A stretch of 64,000 nt of DNA from Rhodococcus sp. KRD197 (GCF_017168235.1 NZ_JABFAO010000016.1:62001-126000); one strand, 5' to 3'. Positions 25,196 through 34,944 are shown, counted from the stretch's first letter. Notes: a model not told the origin generated them from the letters alone. A program made the numbers and translations.

Positions 25196-25216
25196 GTCGC
25201 AAAACGACGTGTCGGT

Positions 25217-25426
25217 TCAACCTGCGACGGCGGGACTCCATTGAGCAACGGCACCGGTCCGCTTACGCATGGACGCGAAGCTGTGACGAGCCGGGCTGAG
25301 CAGATTCGTGAACCAGTTACGCCGATGATCGGCCAACGCCAAGGCAACCTCGGGTATCAAAACGACATGAATTCCCGATTCCATGCCGAGACGGTGCCGA
25401 CCCGGTTGGATCCGATTGCTTCGCAT
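25217..25426 (-). CDS. hypothetical 69-residue protein
   Basis: I do not recognise this protein. It begins MRSNRIQPGRHRLGMESG, has a short hydrophobic stretch (VVLIPEVALALA) and ends in a basic/aromatic region (HRRNWFTNLLSPARHSF, RKRTGAVAQW). Support for a gene comes from its surroundings: AAAAGGA five or six bases before the ATG, a GATAAGTAT -10-like element about 30 bases upstream, and a terminator-like hairpin downstream. It occupies the otherwise empty 440 bases between rpsA and coaE, on the strand opposite to both. Codon evidence is too short to decide. Confidence 0.35.
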   Translation of the reverse strand: MRSNRIQPGRHRLGMESGIHVVLIPEVALALADHRRNWFTNLLSPARHSFASMRKRTGAVAQWSPAVAG

Positions 25427-25553
25427 GGGTGTCCTTTTCGCTGGCAGTGGGTCGGCAATACTTATCTCGCACGATGAAGATAACGGACGAATCCCCGAAC
25501 CTGATGCATTTGGGGCTGGTGTGCTTCGGCGTGTTCGATGACAGACTGGGTTC

Positions 25554-26771
25554 ATGTTGAGACTCGGCCTCACCGGAGGCATAGGAGCAGGCAAGTCCAC
25601 GGTATCGAAAACGCTCGTCGAGCTCGGCGGTGTTCTCGTCGACGCGGACGTGATCGCCCGCGAAGTAGTCGAGCCGGGCACGGCCGGTCTAGCGCAATTG
25701 GTCGACGCATTCGGTGATGACGTCCTCGACTCCAGCGGGGCTCTCGATCGACCGGCGCTCGCGGCCAAGGCATTCGGTGACGACGACTCACGTGCCAAGC
25801 TGAATTCGATCGTTCACCCGCTCATCGGTGCGAGAACAGCTGAGCTCATCGACGGAGCTCCCGACGACGCCGTCGTGATTCAGGACATCCCGCTGTTGGT
25901 CGAGGGAAACATGGGTGCGCTGTTCCAACTGGTCGCCGTGGTTCATGCGGATGCGGAGCAACGACTGGATCGGTTGGTGAATCAGCGCAAGATGCCCGAG
26001 CACGACGCACGGGCACGCATTGCAGCACAGGCCACCGACGATGCGAGACGAGCCGCAGCCGACATCTGGATCGACAACAGCGGCGCGCCCGAGGATCTCG
26101 ACGAAGTCGTTCGGTCGTTGTGGTTCGAGCGTCTTGTGCCGTTCGAGAAGAACATTCGTCACGCGCACGCCGTCGACACACCCGCTGCGTTGGTACCGGC
26201 CGATGCTGCGTGGCCGGCCCAAGCGCAACGCATCATTGCGCGGTTGGCGGTGGCGTGCGGAAATGCCGCTGTGCGAATCGATCACATCGGATCGACCGCT
26301 GTACCCGGCCTGCCGGCCAAAGACGTCATCGACATCCAGATCACCGTGGCCGGTATGGAAGCGGCGGATGCGTTGGCAGAATCGTTGCGACGTATCGGCT
26401 TTCCTCGGTTGGAGAACGTCGTCTCGGATGATCCGAAGCCTGCCTACGGCATTGGCGGCGAAGCGGATCCGGCTATGTGGGCCAAGAGGCTTCATGGTGC
26501 AGCGGATCCAGGACGGACCGCGAACATTCACATCAGAGTCGACGGTTGGCCGGGGCAACGATTTGCGCTCCTCTTTCGCGACTGGCTCCGTGCCGACGCC
26601 GACGCCGCAGCGCAGTACCTCCAGATCAAGGAGTCGGCGGCTGCTGCTGCCGAACGCGAAAACGGTTACGACGACAGTGTCGTGGCGTACGCCGATGTGA
26701 AGGCACCGTGGTTCGATCAGGCCTACGTGCGGGCCTGGAAGTGGGCGGGGGAGTTCGGCTGGTCGACTTGA
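25554..26771 (+). CDS. coaE: dephospho-CoA kinase fused to a GrpB-like (UPF0157) domain
   Basis: A 405-residue two-domain protein. Residues about 1-200 are dephospho-CoA kinase, which phosphorylates the ribose 3'-OH in the last step of CoA synthesis: P-loop GGIGAGKS (8-15), the CoA-binding DADVIAREVVEPG and the lid region with DARRAAADIWIDNSG. Residues about 215-405 are a GrpB/UPF0157 domain of the nucleotidyltransferase superfamily (IDHIGSTAVPGLPAKDVIDIQ). M. tuberculosis CoaE has the same fusion, and the extra domain has been reported to help its folding. The stop codon converges with the DUF402 gene. Confidence 0.93.
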   Translation: MLRLGLTGGIGAGKSTVSKTLVELGGVLVDADVIAREVVEPGTAGLAQLVDAFGDDVLDSSGALDRPALAAKAFGDDDSRAKLNSIVHPLIGARTAELIDGAPDDAVVIQDIPLLVEGNMGALFQLVAVVHADAEQRLDRLVNQRKMPEHDARARIAAQATDDARRAAADIWIDNSGAPEDLDEVVRSLWFERLVPFEKNIRHAHAVDTPAALVPADAAWPAQAQRIIARLAVACGNAAVRIDHIGSTAVPGLPAKDVIDIQITVAGMEAADALAESLRRIGFPRLENVVSDDPKPAYGIGGEADPAMWAKRLHGAADPGRTANIHIRVDGWPGQRFALLFRDWLRADADAAAQYLQIKESAAAAAERENGYDDSVVAYADVKAPWFDQAYVRAWKWAGEFGWST

Positions 26772-26811
26772 TCTTCGCCGGCCCGGTTGCACCGAGTAGG
26801 TCGAGCTCGTC

Positions 26812-27354
26812 TCAGCGAACTGTCTGCGGTCGCCAGGTGGTCGTCATTCCGAGCGAGGCAAGCCAGGCGTCGAGGTCGTAGTCGTGAGCGGCGAGACCCG
26901 CTACCGTGTACACGGATCGGTTCATCGCCGTTGTGGCGGTTTCGGTATCGAGGTGGTTCTCCACGCGGGCCTCGACGAGTTCGTCGGCATCGAGGAAGTC
27001 GTAGCCTCGACCGGTGCGGACCACGATGTCGAGGTAGTGATCCACCGATGTCCACACCGCCGGTCCGGCTCGGAATTCGCCGACGTCGAGGTAGTAGTTC
27101 TGATCGCGCACGTGCCCCGGCAAGTAGTGGAAGATCGAGGCCCGTAGCCCGAGACTGGGAAGCAGCCACGACTGCAGGTAGTCGAACTGGGGATGATCGG
27201 ACGGGCGAGCCATGTACAGGCCCCAGGGTTCGACCCGGTATTCGTCGACGGGCCGCACGTAGCCCTTCGGGTCGGTATTGGTGAGCCCTGGTACGTCGAA
27301 ATACTCGACCTTCGGCGGGTGGACGTGAACGGGCGTTACGGCGGATTCGTCCAT
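26812..27354 (-). CDS. DUF402 family protein
   Basis: A 180-residue protein of the DUF402 family, whose characterised members include nucleoside diphosphate/organophosphate phosphatases. The beta-barrel core is recognisable from [20 protein letters not shown] and [27 protein letters not shown] (parts), with the conserved acidic pair DEL and a following Glu/Arg helix. The equivalent gene in M. tuberculosis lies at the same place next to uvrB. I preferred ATG 27354, with TAGCTT eight bases upstream, over ATG 27399. The gene is divergent from uvrB. Confidence 0.75.
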   Translation of the reverse strand: MDESAVTPVHVHPPKVEYFDVPGLTNTDPKGYVRPVDEYRVEPWGLYMARPSDHPQFDYLQSWLLPSLGLRASIFHYLPGHVRDQNYYLDVGEFRAGPAVWTSVDHYLDIVVRTGRGYDFLDADELVEARVENHLDTETATTAMNRSVYTVAGLAAHDYDLDAWLASLGMTTTWRPQTVR

Positions 27355-27414
27355 GAACGAAAAAGCTACCGGGTGTGCGCCGGCACCGCGTCGAAACACT
27401 GCAGCGATCGAATG

Positions 27415-27436
27415 TGTCGGTGGCCGCGTCTACCCT
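27415..27436 (+). promoter_or_regulatory. PafBC-type (RecA-NDp) DNA-damage promoter of uvrB
   Basis: TGTCGGTG (27415-27422), eight bases, TACCCT (27431-27436). This matches the mycobacterial LexA-independent damage promoter TTGTCRGTG-N8-TAnnnT except for the first T. The uvrB ATG lies six bases after the -10 hexamer, so transcription should start at or beside the ATG and give a leaderless mRNA. Confidence 0.75.
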
Positions 27437-27442
27437 GGTTGT

Positions 27443-29605
27443 ATGGCGTTTGCATCCGAACATCCCGTGGTGGCTCACTCGGAGTTCCGTCCCGTCGGAG
27501 AGATCGAGCGGACGGGGCCCGCATTCGAGGTCGTCAGTGAGCACAAACCGGCCGGCGATCAGCCCTCGGCCATTGCCGAGCTCGAACGCAGAATTCGTGC
27601 AGACGAGAAGGACGTCGTCCTGCTCGGTGCAACCGGTACCGGCAAGTCCGCGACCACCGCGTGGCTCATCGAGAAGCTCCAGCGTCCGACGCTGGTCATG
27701 GCACCGAACAAGACACTGGCCGCGCAGCTGGCCAACGAGCTGCGAGACATGCTGCCGAACAATGCGGTCGAGTACTTCGTCTCGTACTACGACTACTACC
27801 AACCCGAGGCCTACATCGCGCAGACCGACACCTACATCGAAAAGGACTCGTCGGTCAACGACGACGTCGAGAGACTGCGGCATTCGGCCACAGCAAACCT
27901 GCTCTCGCGGCGAGACGTGGTCGTGGTCGCCTCGGTGTCGTGCATCTATGGTCTCGGAACGCCGCAGTCGTATGTCGACCGGTCCATCGACCTTCAGGTC
28001 GGCGTCGAGGTGCCTCGCGATGCCTTGCTACGCCTGCTGGTCGATGTGCAGTACACGCGCAACGACATGGCATTCACACGTGGTTCGTTCCGCGTTCGCG
28101 GGGACACCGTCGAGATCATCCCGTCGTACGAGGAGCTCGCGGTGCGCATCGAGTTCTTCGGTGACGAGATCGAGGCTCTGTACTACCTGCATCCGTTGAC
28201 GGGCGATATCGTCCGCAAGGTCGACTCGGTGCGCATCTTCCCGGCGACGCACTACGTGGCGGGTCCGGAGCGCATGGAGAAGGCCGTCAAGAACATCGAA
28301 GCCGAGCTCGAAGATCGCCTTGCCGAGCTCGAGAACAAAGGGAAGCTGCTCGAGGCCCAGAGGTTGCGGATGCGGACGCAGTACGACCTGGAGATGATCA
28401 AGCAGGTGGGCTTCTGTTCGGGCATCGAGAACTACTCGCGGCATATAGACGGTCGCGGTCCCGGTACGGCTCCGGCTACGTTGATCGACTACTTCCCCGA
28501 CGACTTCCTCCTCGTGATCGACGAATCTCACGTGACGGTTCCGCAGATCGGTGCCATGTACGAGGGCGATATGTCGCGCAAACGGAATCTGGTGGAATTC
28601 GGATTCCGGTTGCCGTCCGCCACTGACAACCGGCCGCTGACGTGGGAGGAATTCACTCAGCGCATCGGCCAGACGGTGTACCTGTCGGCCACGCCCGGCA
28701 AGTACGAGCTGGGTCAGACGGGCGGCGAGTTCGTCGAGCAGGTCATTCGTCCCACTGGATTGGTCGACCCGAAGGTCGTCGTCAAGCCGACCAAGGGGCA
28801 GATCGACGATCTGGTGCACGAGATCCGTGGTCGCGCCGAGAAGAACGAACGCATCCTGGTCACCACCCTGACCAAGAAGATGTCCGAGGATCTCACCGAC
28901 TATCTGTTGGAACTGGGGATCCGGGTCCGATACCTGCACTCGGATATCGATACGTTGCGGCGGGTGGAGCTTCTGCGTCAACTTCGACTCGGCGAGTACG
29001 ACGTCCTCATCGGAATCAACCTGCTCCGTGAGGGCCTGGACCTCCCTGAGGTTTCGTTGGTGGCAATTCTCGATGCCGACAAGGAAGGTTTTCTCCGCAG
29101 CGGTACCAGCTTGATTCAGACCATCGGGCGTGCAGCTCGAAATGTGTCCGGCGAGGTGCACATGTATGCGGACAAGATCACGGCCTCGATGGCCTATGCC
29201 ATCGAGGAGACCGAACGCAGACGTGAGAAGCAGATTGCGTACAACAAGGAGAAGGGCGTCGACCCGCAGCCGCTGCGAAAGAAGATCGCCGACATTCTCG
29301 ATCAGGTCTACGAGGAGGCCGAGGACACCGAATCGTCGATCGAGGTCGGAGGCTCGGGGCGAAATGCCAGTCGTGGTCGTCGTGCACAGGGGGAGAAGGG
29401 TCGCGCGGTCAGCTCTGGTGTCTACGAGCAACAAGACGTCTCGTCCATGCCACGCGCAGAGCTCGCCGCGCTGGTGCAGAACCTCACCGATCAGATGATG
29501 AACGCTGCGCGTGAACTTCAGTTCGAACTGGCAGGGCGGTTGCGCGATGAGATCCATGACCTGAAGAAGGAGCTGCGCGGCATGGATGCGGCAGGCTTGA
29601 AGTAG
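27443..29605 (+). CDS. uvrB: UvrABC excinuclease subunit B
   Basis: A 720-residue nucleotide excision repair helicase-like protein that verifies damage delivered by UvrA and recruits UvrC. Walker A is [10 protein letters not shown], the beta-hairpin region is [21 protein letters not shown], the DEAD-like motif is LVIDESH, and motif VI is QTIGRAARN. The C-terminal UvrC-binding UVR domain (about 670-712) contains [25 protein letters not shown] in part. A Ser/Gly/Arg linker precedes it. The longer open frame from 27353 is rejected because ATG 27443 matches family length and sits on the promoter. Confidence 0.96.
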   Translation: MAFASEHPVVAHSEFRPVGEIERTGPAFEVVSEHKPAGDQPSAIAELERRIRADEKDVVLLGATGTGKSATTAWLIEKLQRPTLVMAPNKTLAAQLANELRDMLPNNAVEYFVSYYDYYQPEAYIAQTDTYIEKDSSVNDDVERLRHSATANLLSRRDVVVVASVSCIYGLGTPQSYVDRSIDLQVGVEVPRDALLRLLVDVQYTRNDMAFTRGSFRVRGDTVEIIPSYEELAVRIEFFGDEIEALYYLHPLTGDIVRKVDSVRIFPATHYVAGPERMEKAVKNIEAELEDRLAELENKGKLLEAQRLRMRTQYDLEMIKQVGFCSGIENYSRHIDGRGPGTAPATLIDYFPDDFLLVIDESHVTVPQIGAMYEGDMSRKRNLVEFGFRLPSATDNRPLTWEEFTQRIGQTVYLSATPGKYELGQTGGEFVEQVIRPTGLVDPKVVVKPTKGQIDDLVHEIRGRAEKNERILVTTLTKKMSEDLTDYLLELGIRVRYLHSDIDTLRRVELLRQLRLGEYDVLIGINLLREGLDLPEVSLVAILDADKEGFLRSGTSLIQTIGRAARNVSGEVHMYADKITASMAYAIEETERRREKQIAYNKEKGVDPQPLRKKIADILDQVYEEAEDTESSIEVGGSGRNASRGRRAQGEKGRAVSSGVYEQQDVSSMPRAELAALVQNLTDQMMNAARELQFELAGRLRDEIHDLKKELRGMDAAGLK

Positions 29606-29659
29606 CGCTCATCCGGGTCCGCCCGACGGTGGGGCTCGGTGTTTCGATACGGTTCGACC

Positions 29660-30523
29660 ATGGATGCCTCCACTGCCGGTCGGAGTGCTCGCGCACTCGA
29701 ACTACTGCACTCGATGACCTACTTCGTTCCCGAGACGCAGGACGCGTTGATTGGGGCCGGGCTGGAAGGTCGGGCCTGCTACTTCGCCGGGCGGGCAGCG
29801 CCGTTGGGAGCGGTAGGAGCCGGCGTCGTCACGGCGACGTTCTACAACTTCAATATCGAGCTGATCGAACCACTCATTCCAGCGGCATGGTCGATCGTAT
29901 CGCCGGAAAAGGTGACCGAAATCCGCTACCGCGCGATGGGTGACGCCTACGTTCGTCTACTCGGCGACGAGGTGGTGAACTCGCCCGAGATGTCGGAGGC
30001 AGCTGAGCTCGCATCGATCGCGGCGCGTGGAATTCCCGTCGTCGACGGTCGGCCCCTGTACGCGGCCTACGCGGATCTACCTTGGCCGACCGACCCGCAT
30101 CTGGCGTTCTGGCACGCACTGACATTGCTGCGCGAACACCGCGGCGACGGTCACATCTCCGCACTGCAGACCGCCGAGCTGAGCGGTATCGACGCCCTGA
30201 TCACACACACGGCAACCGGATACGGTTTCGAGAAGGAATTCGCCCGCAAGCGTCGCGGATGGTCGAACGAACAATGGGACTCGGCAGTGCAGCGTCTGCA
30301 GGACCGAGAGATCCTCGATTCAGCGGGTGCACTGACCGATCACGGTAAGGACCTCCGCGCCTTGGTCGAGGACATCACCAACGACCTTGCGCTCGCCCCG
30401 TGGGCCGCGTTGGGCGAGGACGGTGCAGCACGGCTGGTGGAGCTGGCGTTGCCGTGGCGGCAAGAGTTGCTCGCCCAGAAGGTCTTTCCCGACGGGATCT
30501 TCGGTCCGGCGATCAAGCGCTAG
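29660..30523 (+). CDS. SCO6745/SalK-like helix-turn-helix family protein
   Basis: A 287-residue cytosolic protein of the SCO6745 family common in actinobacteria. The start is the conserved SARALELLHSMTYFVPE segment. The central RYRAMGDAYVRLLGD and the LPWPTDPHLAFWHALTLLREHRGDGHI stretch (in part) follow, and the C-terminal half has a winged-helix-like region around KRRGWSNEQWDSAVQRL. Biochemical function is not known. ATG 29660 follows TACGGT by seven bases, consistent with a leaderless transcript. Its stop overlaps that of the convergent ABC permease gene. Confidence 0.75.
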   Translation: MDASTAGRSARALELLHSMTYFVPETQDALIGAGLEGRACYFAGRAAPLGAVGAGVVTATFYNFNIELIEPLIPAAWSIVSPEKVTEIRYRAMGDAYVRLLGDEVVNSPEMSEAAELASIAARGIPVVDGRPLYAAYADLPWPTDPHLAFWHALTLLREHRGDGHISALQTAELSGIDALITHTATGYGFEKEFARKRRGWSNEQWDSAVQRLQDREILDSAGALTDHGKDLRALVEDITNDLALAPWAALGEDGAARLVELALPWRQELLAQKVFPDGIFGPAIKR

Positions 30524-31380
30524 CTGGTGATGTCCTTCGAGCCGAATCGAAGCCACGCAGTGACGCCGAAGACCGTGGCGTAGGCGAGCGCGGAGAATGT
30601 GCCCACCACCATGTCGTTCCACTCGATGGTGGGCGAGAGGGCGTCGATCCACGAGTTCGCGTAGTGGCCGGGCAAGTAATTGCGTAGGGATCCCAGCGCG
30701 GTGATCTGGTCGAGAATCTGCATCAGAATCGAGGTCATCACGGCGCCACCGACGGCTCCCAGCGGGGCATCGGTCAGCACCGACAGCAACATCGCAAGAC
30801 CTGCGACCCACAACAGATTGACGGCGATGTAGCCGACCGCGATGAGCAGCCTCGCGACGGCGTCCCCGTAGGCCAGCCCGTCGCCGAAGGGCGTCACCAG
30901 CGGGTCCGCGCCGTACAGGGCGGTGCCCAGCGCCAGCGAGACGCCCACGAGTACACCGATCGCAGCAAGTGAGAGCGTTGCCGATACCAGCGCCTTCTGC
31001 AACAACAGCCGGGTTCTCGGTACAGGTATCGCCAGCAGGTACCGCAGCGAGGACCACGAGGCTTCGCTCGCGACGGAATCGCCGAAGAACAACGCGACCA
31101 CGACGATCAGCAGGAAGCCCACGGACATGAACAGAGCGAACACGGTGAAGTTCACTCCGCCCCGTGTTCCGAGCTCGATGAGTCCGCCGGCGTCGGAGTC
31201 CGACTCGGACGAGCTTCCGACGGTGAAGGCGATGGCGAGGATCACCGGCAGCAGGGCGAGGAACCCGATGGCGAGTTGCGTTCGGCGGCGCCCGAACTGC
31301 CGGCGTAGTTCCGTTACGTAGGGGAGAGTGTGGCTGCCGACGTAGCCGGGCGCCCGGCCATCCGAATGTGTGGTGCTCAT
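30520..31380 (-). CDS. ABC-2 type transporter permease
   Basis: A 286-residue membrane protein with six hydrophobic segments: about 35-55, 80-100, 125-150, 175-200, 205-225 and 255-275. It has the ABC-2 exporter layout, including the cytoplasmic SWSSLRYLLAIPVPRTRLLLQK segment between helices 2 and 3 (only part diagnostic). It is coupled by a four-base overlap to the upstream hydrolase-ATPase fusion and must be its membrane partner. As it has only one six-helix half, it probably forms a homodimer. Confidence 0.85.
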   Translation of the reverse strand: MSTTHSDGRAPGYVGSHTLPYVTELRRQFGRRRTQLAIGFLALLPVILAIAFTVGSSSESDSDAGGLIELGTRGGVNFTVFALFMSVGFLLIVVVALFFGDSVASEASWSSLRYLLAIPVPRTRLLLQKALVSATLSLAAIGVLVGVSLALGTALYGADPLVTPFGDGLAYGDAVARLLIAVGYIAVNLLWVAGLAMLLSVLTDAPLGAVGGAVMTSILMQILDQITALGSLRNYLPGHYANSWIDALSPTIEWNDMVVGTFSALAYATVFGVTAWLRFGSKDITS

Positions 31381-34286
31381 CGATCACCCTTCGTCGAGAC
31401 GAGTTCGTCCGGTGCCTCCGGCAGGGCATCGTTGTGGACGAGCTCGAGGAAAACATCTTCGAGTCGAGTCGACTGCGACAACCCGCGCAGGCGGAACCCG
31501 GCATCGAACAGTGCGCGTGAGACCTCTGCCGGATCCATCCCGCCGAGATCGACCCGCACCGTGGATTCGTCGACGACCGTTGGTGAACAACCCATCTCCG
31601 TGAGAACGGATGCGGCCCTGTTCGCGTCGTCCACTCGGACCTCGGTTTGACCGCCGGCTTCCGTCAGCTCGCGAACCGTGCCGGAACTGATCACCGAGCC
31701 CCTGTTCATGACGACCACATGGGTACAGGTCTGCTCGACCTCAGCCAGCAGGTGGCTCGACACCAGCACGGTGCGCCCGGTCTTCGCGTAGTTGATCAGC
31801 ACCTCACGCATCGTCCTGATCTGAGGTGGATCGAGACCGTTGGTCGGCTCGTCGAGAACCATCAGATCGGGGAGCCCGAGCATTGCCTGGGCGATCGCGA
31901 GTCGCTGCCGCATGCCCTGGCTGTACGACTTGACCTTGCGTTCGATAGCCGCACCCAAGTCTGCGATCTCGAGGGCTTCCTCCAGGTGAGCGTCCTCGGT
32001 GGGCCGTCCCGTGGCCTGCCAGTACAGGCGCAGATTCTCTCGACCACTCAGGTGCGGCAGGAAGCCGGAGCCCTCGACGAAAGAGCCGAGTCGTGACAGC
32101 ACCGGTGCTCCCGGCGTCACCTTGTGACCGAATACGCGGATATCGCCGCTCGTCGGTGTGATGAGCCCCATCAGCATTCGCAGAGTTGTGGTCTTGCCTG
32201 CGCCGTTCGGTCCCAGTAGCCCGAGGACCTGCCCCTTCTGTACCTCGAAGCCGACGCCGTCCACCGCCTTGAATCCGTTCGAGTACGTCTTCGCGAGGTC
32301 GGTGATGACGAGGGGCGTGTCGATCAGGGTCTCGTCGACTTCGGCGACGAGACGTCGGCGGGACCGAATCACGTTGACGGTGATCAAGACGCCGATTGCG
32401 AAAACGATGACTCCGATGCCGACGAGCGGGGCGATCGGGACCGAGCTCGCCGAACTCGATTCGCCCTCCACCGAGGGAACCGTCAGAATCGAATCGTCCA
32501 GCGCGACAACGAACTGAGCGGGCTCGAGCGGAACCGCGTATGCCTGATCGGTGGTGGAAACCGAGATCTCGATGCTGTGGCCCTCGGGGACCGGGTAGCT
32601 GACGGCAGGCAACGTCACGGTCACCGGTAGGGGACCGTCGTTGACGGAATCGGGCAATCGGACGGCCGACACCGCGCCACCTGGCAGGGTGCGAGTGCCG
32701 TCCGGTGCCACGTCGTACAGCTTGACGAACAGCACTGCTTCACCGGGCGAACTGAACGCGCCCACCCGAAGGTTCACTCGCGATGAACCCGTTATGGACA
32801 TTGGTTCGGTCAGGGGGTTGCTGACGAACGACGCGGCCTGGCCGGGAAGGTCTGCCGAGAGCTGGGCGCCTGCCGAAGTCGCAGTCAATGTCGACAGGAC
32901 CGAACCCAGACCTGGCACCGACGAGATCGCCGACGGTGACGCTCCAGGGGGCCGAATGATGGTTTGCTGCGCCGGCGCGGGCGGTTGCCCCGGGACGTCC
33001 GCGGGACGAAGTTCGATGGGAACGGTTCGCGTGGAGGCAGACTCGGCCGGATCAGTTGCCAACCCCGGATAGCGTGGGGCTGTCATCACTTCGTTCCGCT
33101 CACGTTCGCGCTCCACCGCCGAACCTTGGACGGCGAACGAGAACGGGAGCTGCTGGGATTGCGTCTCGTCGGCCGAGTCGGGCTTCAGTTCGGCATCGAG
33201 AAAGGCAGCCGCAGCAGCGTCACCTGCACCTCCGGTACCGCCGCCGTCGTGTCCGCCGGCGATCCAGGTCACCTCGACGTCACCGCCGCCGGCGGTGATC
33301 TGACGGGCTGTGGCATCGGCCTGATCGAGGCCGAACAGGGTGTCCTGCAGACCTTGAACGAGCAGAGTCGGGGCTGTGATGTTTGCGGCTACAGCTGCGG
33401 GTGAGTGGGCGGTGAGCAACTGCAGTAGTTCCGAGGTGGGTTCGCCGGAGACGGCCGACTGCGCATACGCAGCGCAGAACTCGGGGGCGAACCGCCCACA
33501 TCCGTCGGTGCCGGCTGTCGAATCGGCCTCGGCGGGGGAGTTGCCGGATGTGTTGCCCGCGCCACCGGCCTGCGCACTGCCTGCACCGAAGAAGACACCG
33601 GCCCAGCCACGTTTCAACACACCCGGTCCGCCGTAGACCGAACCAGCGGGCGTTTCGACGCCGGCCAGTTGCTCGAGATCGGCATCGGTGGTGACCCCGT
33701 AGTTGGGGAAGAGAGCCTGACCGAGGTCGTTCCAGGTGATCGAGGCCGCGACGGCGTCGATACGGGGGTCGGTTCCTGCGACGCTCAGCGCCAGCGCGCC
33801 GCCATACGATCCGCCGGCGACGCCTACCCGCGGGTCGCTGGGGGCATCGAGCAGTACCTCGGGTCGTTCGGACAGCCAGTCGACCATGGCACGGCCGTCG
33901 GCCACTTCTCGGTCGGGGTCGTTGATCGAGATCGTCCCCGTGCTCGCGCCGAAGCCTCGGGCGCTGTAGGTCAGCACGGCGTAGCCGGTTTCGGCGAGCG
34001 CGCGGGCCCTGTCCTCGACCGAGAACTTGTCTCCGCCGAATCCGTGTGCGAGCAGCACCGCGGGGGCGGGGTTCGTCTCGGGCAGAAACAGTCGGGCATC
34101 GAGGTCGACCACCTCGGCACTGCCGGGGCTTTCCGGTACCGTGATCGTGGTATCTAGCACGGACACGTCCTCGTCGACGTCGGTGGAACGCACGACGAGG
34201 AGGATCGATGCTGTTGCCACGATCAAGATCGAAAGGGCCGCGAGCAGTACGGTCGGAAGGGACCGACGCGGCCGGGGGATGCGCAT
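31377..34286 (-). CDS. alpha/beta hydrolase (S15-like) fused to ABC transporter ATPase
   Basis: A 969-residue protein with an unusual order of parts: N-terminal membrane helix (about 11-32), extracytoplasmic alpha/beta hydrolase of the X-Pro dipeptidyl-peptidase/CocE type (50-370), PepX C-terminal-like beta-sandwich (about 420-600), second membrane helix (about 619-640) and cytoplasmic ABC ATPase (about 660-900). The hydrolase triad looks complete: Ser160 in GGSYGG, Asp315 in GLQDTLF and His346 in GGHDGG. The ATPase has Walker A GPNGAGKTT, signature YSQGMRQRLAIAQ and Walker B LMVLDEPTNGLDP. Both ends are therefore potentially active, on opposite sides of the membrane. TACTGT lies seven bases before the chosen ATG, favouring it over ATG 34310. 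Confidence 0.85.
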   Translation of the reverse strand: MRIPRPRRSLPTVLLAALSILIVATASILLVVRSTDVDEDVSVLDTTITVPESPGSAEVVDLDARLFLPETNPAPAVLLAHGFGGDKFSVEDRARALAETGYAVLTYSARGFGASTGTISINDPDREVADGRAMVDWLSERPEVLLDAPSDPRVGVAGGSYGGALALSVAGTDPRIDAVAASITWNDLGQALFPNYGVTTDADLEQLAGVETPAGSVYGGPGVLKRGWAGVFFGAGSAQAGGAGNTSGNSPAEADSTAGTDGCGRFAPEFCAAYAQSAVSGEPTSELLQLLTAHSPAAVAANITAPTLLVQGLQDTLFGLDQADATARQITAGGGDVEVTWIAGGHDGGGTGGAGDAAAAAFLDAELKPDSADETQSQQLPFSFAVQGSAVERERERNEVMTAPRYPGLATDPAESASTRTVPIELRPADVPGQPPAPAQQTIIRPPGASPSAISSVPGLGSVLSTLTATSAGAQLSADLPGQAASFVSNPLTEPMSITGSSRVNLRVGAFSSPGEAVLFVKLYDVAPDGTRTLPGGAVSAVRLPDSVNDGPLPVTVTLPAVSYPVPEGHSIEISVSTTDQAYAVPLEPAQFVVALDDSILTVPSVEGESSSASSVPIAPLVGIGVIVFAIGVLITVNVIRSRRRLVAEVDETLIDTPLVITDLAKTYSNGFKAVDGVGFEVQKGQVLGLLGPNGAGKTTTLRMLMGLITPTSGDIRVFGHKVTPGAPVLSRLGSFVEGSGFLPHLSGRENLRLYWQATGRPTEDAHLEEALEIADLGAAIERKVKSYSQGMRQRLAIAQAMLGLPDLMVLDEPTNGLDPPQIRTMREVLINYAKTGRTVLVSSHLLAEVEQTCTHVVVMNRGSVISSGTVRELTEAGGQTEVRVDDANRAASVLTEMGCSPTVVDESTVRVDLGGMDPAEVSRALFDAGFRLRGLSQSTRLEDVFLELVHNDALPEAPDELVSTKGDR

Positions 34287-34471
34287 GTGAACCACAGTAT
34301 GTGAGACCACGAACTCGTGTTGTCACCGAACTACCCATCGCATCGGGTGGTTACGGATAGGGTCATCGAAATGGTCTCTGGGGACCGCATATCGGGTCTG
34401 TGACACACCACAGGTTCGTTGCCGTGGGATCCACTCGAAGTGTGACAGAACACCTACAACTGGAGGAATGA

Positions 34472-34924
34472 ATGAGTGCCTACCGCACTGTCGTCGTCGG
34501 AACCGATGGCTCCGAATCGTCTTTGCGGGCTGTGGAGAAGGCCGGTGCACTGGCCGGCGATGCCGACGCCCAGCTCGTGATCGCTTGCGCCTACTACCCG
34601 GCCGACCCCAAGGACACCAGCAAAGCTGCTGACGCGCTGCGCGAGGACGCCTACCAGATCACCGGATCTGCGCCGACCCACGAAATCCTCCGCACCGCGC
34701 GGGAACACGCGACCAAGGTCGGCGCGAAGAACATCGAAGAGCGAGCGATCGTCGGTGCCCCGGTGGAGTCACTGCTGCAGCTGGTCGACGACGTCAAGGC
34801 CGACCTTCTGGTCGTGGGCAACCGCGGACTCAACTCGCTCACGGGCCGTTTGCTCGGTTCGGTTCCGTCGGATGCAGCCCGCAAGTCGACCTGTGACGTA
34901 TTGATCGTGCACACGGTGCGCTGA
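34472..34924 (+). CDS. universal stress protein, Rv1636-like
   Basis: A 150-residue single-domain universal stress protein. The nucleotide-binding motif GNRGLNSLTGRLLGSVPS near the C-terminus and the N-terminal VVVGTDGSESS are intact. The M. tuberculosis protein at the same place (Rv1636) is reported to bind cAMP in preference to ATP. Residues SLTGRLLGSV carry the phosphate-loop contacts. A strong GGAGG site lies before the ATG. It probably acts as a soluble dimer. Confidence 0.92.
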   Translation: MSAYRTVVVGTDGSESSLRAVEKAGALAGDADAQLVIACAYYPADPKDTSKAADALREDAYQITGSAPTHEILRTAREHATKVGAKNIEERAIVGAPVESLLQLVDDVKADLLVVGNRGLNSLTGRLLGSVPSDAARKSTCDVLIVHTVR

Positions 34925-34944
34925 CGCGCACACCCACACATGGC

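Noticed and set aside
25241..25477. 78-codon plus-strand ORF between rpsA and coaE
   Set aside because: No ribosome binding site or promoter and no recognisable protein pattern. The minus-strand frame in the same region has better signals.
28028..29557. 509-codon minus-strand open frame
   Set aside because: It lies entirely antisense to uvrB, whose protein is fully conserved. No promoter or ribosome binding site.
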